Assembly (NCBI GenBank): GCA_964386435.1
Contig: CAYLSV010000016.1
Location: forward strand, 1 to 53,654
Reading direction: 5' to 3'
Length of the DNA: 53,654 nt
From: CAYLSV01 sp964386435
GTDB lineage: Bacteria; Planctomycetota; Phycisphaerae; Tepidisphaerales; Tepidisphaeraceae
Part shown: one piece after another, positions 1-5,775 of the stretch
Numbering within the stretch: the stretch's first letter is position 1
How the letters are laid out: each line of letters opens with the position of its first letter
Position numbers and translations under genes: made by a program
The notes under the pieces: model-generated
Told to the model about the DNA's origin: nothing
Database searches by the model: none
The model's input: only the letters and a program-made list of their open reading frames with translations

Positions 1-182
1 ATGTAGACCTCGTTGGGCCCTTCCACCATCGGCCCGACGTCGCGGCTGGACTTGCCGCAGAAGCTGCAGGTGGTCACCCGGCGGCCGCGAAAGCCCCCGT
101 TGGCCGGGCCGGGCCCGGCGTCGCCGTTGGGGTCCTGCGGGCCGTTGCCGCCGCCGTTGTTGCCGCTTCTGTTGCTTGCCAT
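1..182 (-). CDS. clpX: ATP-dependent Clp protease ATP-binding subunit ClpX, N-terminal fragment
   Basis: This is the 5' end of a gene that runs off the left edge; about 60 residues are visible. After a Gly/Asn-rich leader of about 30 residues comes the start of the ClpX zinc-binding domain, with CSFCGKSS followed by VGPMVEGPNEVYI. Only the first CxxC pair is inside the window; the second pair and the AAA+ core lie outside. In the family, ClpX unfolds tagged substrates and feeds them to ClpP. The ATG at 180-182 is the only sensible start. The trigger factor gene, a frequent clp neighbour, lies 3.5 kb upstream on the same strand but is separated by hisS and two plus-strand genes. The Gly/Asn-rich leader before the zinc finger is longer than in E. 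coli ClpX. Confidence 0.9.
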   Translation of the reverse strand, partial: MASNRSGNNGGGNGPQDPNGDAGPGPANGGFRGRRVTTCSFCGKSSRDVGPMVEGPNEVY

Positions 183-411
183 GTTGACTAAACGCCTTTT
201 CTGCTCGTCCTCGTGGCCGGGCGGGTGGGGCGGGGGTCGCCCGTTGCACACACCGCCGCAGCTCCCTGTCCCCAACATCGAACCATCCCCGGCCCCGACT
301 TGACGGGAACCTCGCATGCCACCGATTACCGGCAGCACCAACCGCCGCACCCATGCGCCCAGCTTGCCGAGCCGCCACAACCGTCATCCACCAATACGCC
401 GCTCGCGGCCT

Positions 412-762
412 TCAAGTTTCAACGTCCTTCACTTGCGGGCTGCGCGACTCGGCCCGCATCGCCGCCAGATCCGCCGGATCAACGCCGGCGATTTTTGCCG
501 CCTCGTCGTTCTTCGCCGCCTCCCGCGCCTCGGTGCGGCGGTGGGCGGCGAGCATGCTGTCCCGCGCCCGCTCGAATTCTTCCTCCGACATCTCCCCCGA
601 ATCACGCAGCCGTCGGAGGTCGCCGAGGGTAAAACCTTCCTGTATTGCCGTGCCTTTGGCGGCCAACCGGACGCGGCTGATGATCCACACGCCCACGGCG
701 GTGATGCCCAGCACGATCATCCCGCCCACGAGCAGGCCGGTCCAGTTGGTGGCGGCAGCCAT
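412..762 (-). CDS. small membrane protein with SHOCT-like C-terminal helices
   Basis: The 116-residue product has one strong transmembrane segment (about residues 8-30, LLVGGMIVLGITAVGVWII). A charged cytoplasmic part follows, containing DLRRLRDSGEMSEEEFE. That pattern (LxxLxxxGxITxEEFE) is typical of the SHOCT short C-terminal domain, thought to mediate oligomerisation. The C-terminus is acidic and basic without further domains. There is no Shine-Dalgarno sequence; a TAACAT hexamer sits 6 nt before the ATG, suggesting a leaderless transcript. It lies upstream of clpX on the same strand, but a 229-nt gap makes a shared operon uncertain. The function is unknown. Confidence 0.75.
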   Translation of the reverse strand: MAAATNWTGLLVGGMIVLGITAVGVWIISRVRLAAKGTAIQEGFTLGDLRRLRDSGEMSEEEFERARDSMLAAHRRTEAREAAKNDEAAKIAGVDPADLAAMRAESRSPQVKDVET

Positions 763-768
763 GCCGGG

Positions 769-774
769 ATGTTA
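769..774 (-). promoter_or_regulatory. -10-like hexamer TAACAT, leaderless start
   Basis: TAACAT lies 6 nt before the ATG at 762 and no Shine-Dalgarno sequence is present. It fits the TANNNT pattern seen before about a dozen genes here. No clear -35 is visible. Confidence 0.35.
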
Positions 775-979
775 TCGGACCCGAGGCGGCAAATCCAAGG
801 CCGAGGGGCGATCGACATTCGGCGCGAGTGGGGCGGCGGCTTGACACCGGTTGTGACGGCTTTAGCATTCGGATCACGGGCCGCACGAGGCAACCGCCTC
901 CCCCGCCGCGTCCCGCGTGAAAGAGACGTCTGAGAAACCACGTCGGTCAACCGCGATTCATCGCCAACAGGAGCATGCC

Positions 980-1858
980 TTGAGTGGGCTAACCAAGTTA
1001 TTCGTCGGGCTGCTGGTGGTGCTGAGCATCATCCTCGCCGCCGCCGCCGTCGGCACCGTGGCCACGCTGGACAATTACGTCCTCGAGCAGGAGCAGAGCG
1101 AGGCCACCAACCAGTCGTTGCAACGGCAACTGTCTACGGTGCAGAACGACGCGAATCTGGCGGCCACCGTCGCCGGGGAGCGGACCGCCACGCTCACCGA
1201 ACAGCTGTCACGGACCCGCCAGCAGGTCGAGGAGCTGCGGGCCGACTTGGCCGGTGCCAACGCCGAGGCCGCCACGGCCCAGACGCAGGTGCAGGAGGCC
1301 AACGCCCGTGCCGACCGCCTTGCCCAGGCGCTGGTGCTGAGTCAGGAGACCCAGAACAAGCAGTCCGAGGCCATCGCCCAGCTGCGGTCCAGCAACGACC
1401 AGCGGCTGCAGGAGGTTGCTCAGTTGAACACGACGGTCACCGACCTGACCCGCAACCTGAACGTCACGACCCGCCAGATGCGGTCGGCGTTGGAAGAGTT
1501 GCAGGAGTTCCGCCAGCAGAACGATCGGTTGTCGCGGTACATCCAGGATCAGGGCGCGGACGCCGAGGGCATTGCCACGGGTGCGACCCGCGGCGGCGTG
1601 GGTACACCCCCGCCGATCAACGGCGTGATCCGCGACACCGACGTGATCGCCGGCAAGACGTTCGCCACGATCAGCGTCGGCCGCAACGATGACGTCGCCC
1701 GCGGCATGGAGTTCAACGTCATCAGCCAGGGCGGCCAGTTCCTGGGCGTCCTGACCGTGCAGCGGGTCGACGCCGACGAGGCGATCGGCGTGCTCAGCGG
1801 CACCGACGTCAGCCGCGTGCAGCCGGGCTCGACCGTCCGCACGCAGTTCAGCTCGTAG
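980..1858 (+). CDS. membrane-anchored coiled-coil protein
   Basis: The predicted 292-residue protein has an N-terminal transmembrane anchor (LFVGLLVVLSIILAAAAVG). About 180 residues of heptad-rich coiled coil follow (many Q, E, R, A and L), then a compact C-terminal domain of about 90 residues with GVIRDTDVIAGKTFATISVG and VQPGSTVRTQF. The C-terminal part looks like a small beta domain, loosely reminiscent of MreC, but no family can be named. The TTG at 980 is chosen because AGGAG lies 6 nt upstream at 969-973; a GTG at 917 is an alternative without a ribosome site. The gene is followed 28 nt later by a 49-codon membrane ORF with its own strong ribosome site, so the two are probably cotranscribed. 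A periplasmic scaffold role is a guess from topology. Confidence 0.8.
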   Translation: MSGLTKLFVGLLVVLSIILAAAAVGTVATLDNYVLEQEQSEATNQSLQRQLSTVQNDANLAATVAGERTATLTEQLSRTRQQVEELRADLAGANAEAATAQTQVQEANARADRLAQALVLSQETQNKQSEAIAQLRSSNDQRLQEVAQLNTTVTDLTRNLNVTTRQMRSALEELQEFRQQNDRLSRYIQDQGADAEGIATGATRGGVGTPPPINGVIRDTDVIAGKTFATISVGRNDDVARGMEFNVISQGGQFLGVLTVQRVDADEAIGVLSGTDVSRVQPGSTVRTQFSS

Positions 1859-1886
1859 AAATTTTCAGCAGAAAAAGGAGCCGATC

Positions 1887-2036
1887 ATGGCCCGTGGCAA
1901 CGTCATCACCGTCAAGCCGAGCAACAACGCCTTTACCGTCCTGGCCGCCGCCGCCGTGCTGGCGCAGATCGTGGCTTTGGCATATGTCCTGCTCACCACC
2001 AGCAAAATCTTCGGCGGCTTCACCCTCCTGGGCTGA
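1887..2036 (+). CDS. 49-residue single-pass membrane protein
   Basis: This short ORF starts at ATG 1887, preceded at 6 nt by a near-perfect Shine-Dalgarno (AAAAAGGAG, 1872-1880). The product is a ten-residue polar N-terminus followed by a hydrophobic helix rich in Ala, Val and Leu (about residues 16-37) and a Gly-containing tail ending GGFTLLG. It lies 28 nt behind the coiled-coil gene, so cotranslation and a partnership with that membrane protein are plausible. No family is recognised. The strong ribosome site, the hydrophobicity and the spacing make it likely to be real despite its size. Confidence 0.65.
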   Translation: MARGNVITVKPSNNAFTVLAAAAVLAQIVALAYVLLTTSKIFGGFTLLG

Positions 2037-2107
2037 AGCGAACGCCCGGCTTCTTCACATTTAAAGCACTGCCTTGGGCAGCCGCCGGACCTCGCCAACA
2101 ACACGGC

Positions 2108-2218
2108 GTCGCTGAAGCCGCCTCCGCCTCGTGGAGGCGGGGNNNNNNNNNNCCTGAGGGGACGACATTGCCCTCTCGTGAAGCCCCGCCTCTATGAGGC
2201 GGAGGCGATTTCAGCGAT
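2108..2218. repeat. Family A palindromic element, with assembly gap in its centre
   Basis: The element is bounded by TCGCTGA on the left and its complement TCAGCGA on the right. Each arm holds a hairpin, CCGCCTC-GTG-GAGGCGG on the left and CCGCCTC-TAT-GAGGCGG on the right. Ten Ns (2143-2152) sit between the arms. It lies 17 nt downstream of the hisS stop and after the 49-codon ORF, so it could also act as a bidirectional terminator. Related elements occur at 9553, 27670, 29275, 39034 and 51227. Confidence 0.85.
2143..2152. other. assembly gap (10 N)
   Basis: Ten Ns inside a palindromic element. The true length and sequence are unknown, and self-complementary DNA here may have broken the assembly. 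Confidence 0.95.
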
Positions 2219-2235
2219 GTTGAGACGCAGAGAAA

Positions 2236-3495
2236 TCAGCCCGACAGCAACGCCGGCAGCCGCTCCCTACGCACCGCCTGCTGTGAGCCATCGGCCAGCT
2301 TCTTCACCACCACTTCGCCGGCGGTTAACTCGCTGTCGCCGAGAACCAAAACGTGCTGGGCCCCGGCCCGGTCGGCCAGCTTGAACTGGGCCTTAACGCT
2401 GCGGCCGGTGAGGTCAGCGTCGGCGGCGAAGCCGGCGGCACGGACCTCTTGCAACAACTTGAGCTGCTCGGCAGCCGGCACGTTCGCGGCCACCACCCAT
2501 GCCAGCGGCGGGCGGTCATCGGGTAGGGCGACTTCCTGGGCGGCCAGCGCCAACAGCAGCCGCTCGATCCCGGTGCCGAAGCCGACGCCGGGGGTGTCGC
2601 GACCGCCGAGGGTGGCGACAAGGTTGTCATACCGCCCGCCGCCGCCGACGGCGTTCTGGCTGCCCAGGCCGCCGGCGGTGAACTCCCACAGCGTCTCGGT
2701 GTAGTAATCGAGGCCGCGGACGAGCTTCGGGTTGACCTCGTAGTCGACGCCGGCGGCGTCGAGCAGCTCGCGCGCCATCTCGAAGTGGGCCCGGCTCGCG
2801 TCCGAAAGCGCATCGGCGGGGGCCGGGGCACCCTCGCACGCGGCCACGTCGCCGGGCACCTTCGAGTCGAGGATGCGCAGCGGGTTCGTCGCCAGCCGCC
2901 GCTGGCTGTCCTCGCTCAGCTCGCCGCGCTTGGGCTCCAAGAACGCCAGCAGCATCCGCCGGTACGCCGCCTTGCTTTCGCCGTCGCCGAGGCTGTTGAT
3001 CTGAGCGGCGACGCCCTTCAAGCCGATCGCCTCGAAAAAGTCGCGTTGCAGCAGGATGCACTCGACGTCCTGCGACGCATCGGCGATCCCGAACGCCTCG
3101 ACGCCGAACTGGTGGTGCTGCCGCAGCCGGCCCTTCTGTGGCCGCTCGAAGCGGAACATGGGGCAGAGGTAGAACACCTTCGTGCGCGCCGCCGGGTCGT
3201 TGAGCCTGTTCGCCGACAGCAGCGCCCGCACCACGCCGGCCGTGCCCTCGGGCCGCAGGGTGAGGCTGCGGCCGCCGCGGTCGTCGAAGGTGTACGTCTC
3301 CTTGGTGACGATGTCGGTCGCGTCGCCGACGCCGCGGTGGAAGACCTCGCTGTGCTCGAACACCGGCGTGCGGATCTCGCCAAAGTGGTACGCCGCCGCC
3401 GTCCGCCGGGCGGCCGCCTCAATGGCCCGCCATTGCCAAGTGTCGTCGGGCAAAAGATCCTGCACGCCCTTGGGCGCTTGCACTCGGTCGCTCAT
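2236..3495 (-). CDS. hisS: histidine--tRNA ligase
   Basis: This class II aminoacyl-tRNA synthetase charges tRNA-His. The 419-residue product shows RPEGT (residues 81-85), motif 2 around FRFERPQKGRLRQHHQFG (about 114-131), the HisRS signature LVRGLDYYTETLWEF, motif 3 GVGFGTGIERLLLAL, and a C-terminal anticodon-binding domain containing AQFKLADRAGAQHVLVLGD. The length is normal for the family. The ATG at 3495 is chosen because GGAAG precedes it by 5 nt; a TTG at 3507 would add four residues. It shares its strand with tig, which lies upstream beyond a 60-bp perfect palindrome and a terminator-like hairpin, so it is probably a separate transcript. Confidence 0.97.
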   Translation of the reverse strand: MSDRVQAPKGVQDLLPDDTWQWRAIEAAARRTAAAYHFGEIRTPVFEHSEVFHRGVGDATDIVTKETYTFDDRGGRSLTLRPEGTAGVVRALLSANRLNDPAARTKVFYLCPMFRFERPQKGRLRQHHQFGVEAFGIADASQDVECILLQRDFFEAIGLKGVAAQINSLGDGESKAAYRRMLLAFLEPKRGELSEDSQRRLATNPLRILDSKVPGDVAACEGAPAPADALSDASRAHFEMARELLDAAGVDYEVNPKLVRGLDYYTETLWEFTAGGLGSQNAVGGGGRYDNLVATLGGRDTPGVGFGTGIERLLLALAAQEVALPDDRPPLAWVVAANVPAAEQLKLLQEVRAAGFAADADLTGRSVKAQFKLADRAGAQHVLVLGDSELTAGEVVVKKLADGSQQAVRRERLPALLSG

Positions 3496-3522
3496 AATTG
3501 CTTCCAATCTAGGTCGGTCTTT

Positions 3523-3582
3523 AGGTAGCTGCGGTGCAACGCACCGCCGTCCGGACGGCGGTGCGTTGCACCGCAGCTACCT
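3523..3582. repeat. Family B palindrome, perfect 60-bp inverted repeat
   Basis: Positions 3523-3552 are exactly the reverse complement of 3553-3582, meeting at TCC|GGA. Each half begins AGGTAGCTGCGGTGC and contains its own hairpin (GCGGTGC, loop AAC, GCACCGC). It lies between the tig and hisS genes. It is a REPIN-like arrangement of two inverted units. Confidence 0.95.
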
Positions 3583-3609
3583 CACGTTCTCACTGCTCAA
3601 GAAACGGCC

Positions 3610-3637
3610 GAAGCCCGCGGCGGGTGCCGCGGGCTTC
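3610..3637 (-). terminator. rho-independent terminator of tig
   Basis: A 12-bp GC-rich stem (GAAGCCCGCGGC pairing with GCCGCGGGCTTC) with a 4-nt loop lies 25 nt past the tig stop. On the minus strand a short T-rich run (GTTTCTT) follows. Confidence 0.7.
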
Positions 3638-3661
3638 GACGCTCATCAAGTTGTCGCGGGT

Positions 3662-5086
3662 TCACGTCACGTCATCGCCGGCGTCGTCGGCGGGAACGGC
3701 TTCGTTTTGGTGGCCCGTTGCCTCGTCGGCAATCTGGTTCGGGTCGGCCGGGGCGACCTCCTCCACCTGGGCGTCGGCGACGAGGGCGTCCAGCGTCGCC
3801 TCCTCCCGCATCTGGCCCATCAGGTTCTGCAAGTCGCCGCCCTCGGCCATCTTCTGCTTGAGGGCCTCGGGGCGTTGGTTCATCTCCATCGCCATCAAGG
3901 CGATCCGGCCGTTCACCTCGTCCTCGGCCACCTCGATGTTCCGCTCCTCGGCAAACCGGCTGACCACGAAAAACGAGTGCAGCTCACGCTTGGCATCGGC
4001 GTCGGCACCGGCCTTGACCCGCTCGATGTTCTGCACCACCTGCTCCTGCGGCACGCCACGCTGCAGCAGGCCCATTGCCCGCCGCTGCACGACGCGCTGG
4101 GTCTGCTGCTCGCTGAGCTTGGCCGGCAAGTCGACCTTCGTGTTGTCAATCAAATACTGCGTCATCTGCTGCCGCATCGTCCGCTTCACGTCGTTCTCGA
4201 CGCGCAAAACCATCTGCTCTCGCAATGCCTCCCGCAGCTCGCCTTCGTTCTCGAACTCCATCTCCTCCAAAAACTGTTCATCAATCTCGGCCAGCTCCAG
4301 CTCTTTCAGGTCCTTGAGCTCCACCGTCACCTCGACGTCCTGCCCGCGCAGCTTTTCCGTCGGGTGATCGTCCGGCACCTTCACCGTGAAGCTGCGGCTC
4401 TCGTCGATCTTCAGGCCATCCAGCTTGTCGGCAAGGTCTTCGATCAGGATGCCGTGGATGCGGCCGGAGCGGGCGACGAGTTGGGCGTCCTTCTGCTCGG
4501 CCAGCGTCTCCTCGCCGTGCTTGACCGTCACGTCGGCGGTCATGTAATCCTTCGCCTGCACGCCGCGATCCTCGACGGGCACGAGCGTGCCTTGCTGCTC
4601 GCGGAGGTTGTTCATCGCCTGGTCGACGTGATCGTCGGTGATGTCGACCTTCGGCTTCTTGATCTTGGCCGCCGACACGTCCGGCAGATCAAACGTCGGC
4701 TGCACCTCGAGCTGGAAGCTGTACGACAACGCCCCGGCCTCTGGCAGCTCGATCTCCTTCTCGCCAAAGTCCGGCTCGCCCAGCGGCTTGAGGTCGTGCT
4801 TGGCCAGTGCCTGCTCGTAGCTCTCGCGAACAACCTGCCCGCGAACTTCCTGCTTGAGGTAGCTGCCGAACTTTTTCTGCACGATGGAGCGGGGGGCCTT
4901 GCCGCGGCGGAAGCCGGGCACCTGGACCTCGCCGCGGACCTCGCCGATCTGCTGTTCGATGAGGCTGCTGATGCGGGCCTCGGGCACCTCCACCGTCACC
5001 TTCTTTGTCGCCGGGCCGGCGTCCTCGACGGTGATCGGGTACTCAAAGTCAACGGAAGTGTCGGGTTCGGCAACGGCGGTGGCCAT
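3662..5086 (-). CDS. tig: trigger factor, ribosome-associated chaperone
   Basis: The 474-residue protein fits trigger factor in length and order. The N-terminal ribosome-binding domain carries GFRRGKAPRSIVQKKFG (the G-F-R-x-G-K signature, about residues 58-75). A central FKBP-like PPIase region (VEDRGVQAKDYMTADVTV to about residue 250) follows, then a long helical C-terminal chaperone region (LREQMVLRVENDVKRTMRQQ). In the family it binds near the ribosome exit tunnel and shields nascent chains. The acidic C-terminal tail (EEVAPADPNQIADEATGHQN) is typical. The ATG at 5086 is followed at once by a conserved-looking N-terminus. It is transcribed divergently from the DUF1844 gene and ends in a terminator-like hairpin. 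Confidence 0.96.
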   Translation of the reverse strand: MATAVAEPDTSVDFEYPITVEDAGPATKKVTVEVPEARISSLIEQQIGEVRGEVQVPGFRRGKAPRSIVQKKFGSYLKQEVRGQVVRESYEQALAKHDLKPLGEPDFGEKEIELPEAGALSYSFQLEVQPTFDLPDVSAAKIKKPKVDITDDHVDQAMNNLREQQGTLVPVEDRGVQAKDYMTADVTVKHGEETLAEQKDAQLVARSGRIHGILIEDLADKLDGLKIDESRSFTVKVPDDHPTEKLRGQDVEVTVELKDLKELELAEIDEQFLEEMEFENEGELREALREQMVLRVENDVKRTMRQQMTQYLIDNTKVDLPAKLSEQQTQRVVQRRAMGLLQRGVPQEQVVQNIERVKAGADADAKRELHSFFVVSRFAEERNIEVAEDEVNGRIALMAMEMNQRPEALKQKMAEGGDLQNLMGQMREEATLDALVADAQVEEVAPADPNQIADEATGHQNEAVPADDAGDDVT

Positions 5087-5134
5087 ATCAGCCTCTTGAA
5101 TGCAATGGGGCGGCGGAAGCGGGGAAAGTCGGCC

Positions 5135-5162
5135 ACTGTAGCGAGGGCAACCGCCATGTCCA
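5135..5162 (-). promoter_or_regulatory. candidate sigma-70-type promoter of tig
   Basis: On the minus strand TGGACA (5157-5162) and TACAGT (5135-5140) are separated by 16 nt, leaving a leader of roughly 45 nt before the tig ATG. Confidence 0.45.
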
Positions 5163-5183
5163 TCGTGACCCTTGCCACCGGGC

Positions 5184-5189
5184 TACGCT
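5184..5189 (+). promoter_or_regulatory. -10-like TACGCT, leaderless start
   Basis: TACGCT ends 6 nt before the ATG at 5196 and no Shine-Dalgarno sequence is present. It is one of the clearest examples of the recurring start context. Confidence 0.45.
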
Positions 5190-5195
5190 CGACGC

Positions 5196-5603
5196 ATGGC
5201 CGACTCGCTGATCCAAGTTGACGACGATTGGAAGAAAAAGGCACAGGAGGAAAAGCGGGCCCTCGCCGAGAAGGCCAAAGCCCGCCAAGCCCCGCCGCCC
5301 GCCGCCGCGCCCACGGAGTCGGCCCCGGCCGCGCCCGTTGATGACGACGCAATGCCGGCGGCGAGCATCGAGACGCTCTGCCAGAACATTCTCACCCAGA
5401 CCATGCTCTACCTCGGCCTCGTCGGCTCTGGCGGCCGGCGCATGGTCGACATGGACGCCGCTCGCCAGCAGGTCGACTTGCTCGCCGTGCTCAAGGACAA
5501 AACCGCCGGCAACCTGACCCAGGGCGAAACCGACGCGATCAACATCGCCCTCCACGACGCACGCAGCCGCTTCACCGCGGTGGCGAGCCAGATGATCATT
5601 TGA
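5196..5603 (+). CDS. DUF1844 family protein
   Basis: The 135-residue protein begins MADSLIQVDDDWKKKAQEEK. A Pro/Ala-rich linker follows, then the DUF1844 core: LCQNILTQTMLYLGLVG, then AARQQVDLLAVLKDKTAGNL, and a final helix ending in ARSRFTAVASQMI. This family is common in planctomycetes and other phyla and is annotated only as a conserved protein of unknown function. The ATG at 5196 is preferred over a TTG at 5172 because the conserved protein starts there and a TACGCT hexamer sits 6 nt upstream. The stop codon is followed after 2 nt by a heptad-type hairpin element. Confidence 0.88.
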   Translation: MADSLIQVDDDWKKKAQEEKRALAEKAKARQAPPPAAAPTESAPAAPVDDDAMPAASIETLCQNILTQTMLYLGLVGSGGRRMVDMDAARQQVDLLAVLKDKTAGNLTQGETDAINIALHDARSRFTAVASQMII

Positions 5604-5605
5604 TC

Positions 5606-5667
5606 AAGTTGCTGGTTGTTGGTGATGAGTTGCTGGTTCGGAGCCGGCAACCAGCAACCAGCAACTT
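5606..5667. repeat. heptad hairpin element C1
   Basis: The left arm reads in 7-nt units (AGTTGCT, GGTTGTT, GGTGATG, AGTTGCT, GGTTCGG). The right arm is the inverted equivalent (on the minus strand AGTTGCT, GGTTGCT, GGTTGCC). The outer 18 bp pair with one mismatch. It starts 2 nt after the DUF1844 gene stop. The left 17 nt are identical to element C2 at 25590. Confidence 0.85.
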
Positions 5668-5775
5668 CTTCCCCCGCCTTGCAATCACGGCGTGATCCCG
5701 TAAGCTACCAGTCGCCCGCGGCAGGATGCCATGCGGCCCATCCCGCGATCGCCTTCTCCCACTGACAAGGATGTC

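Noticed and set aside
2108..2218. An insertion sequence with terminal inverted repeats
   Set aside because: No transposase or room for one, and no target duplications seen; it is a short palindromic repeat.
3182..5221. Long open frame of 679 codons on the plus strand across hisS and tig
   Set aside because: It is the antisense shadow of tig and part of hisS in GC-rich DNA. The translation is low-complexity, rich in Leu, His and Val, without domains.
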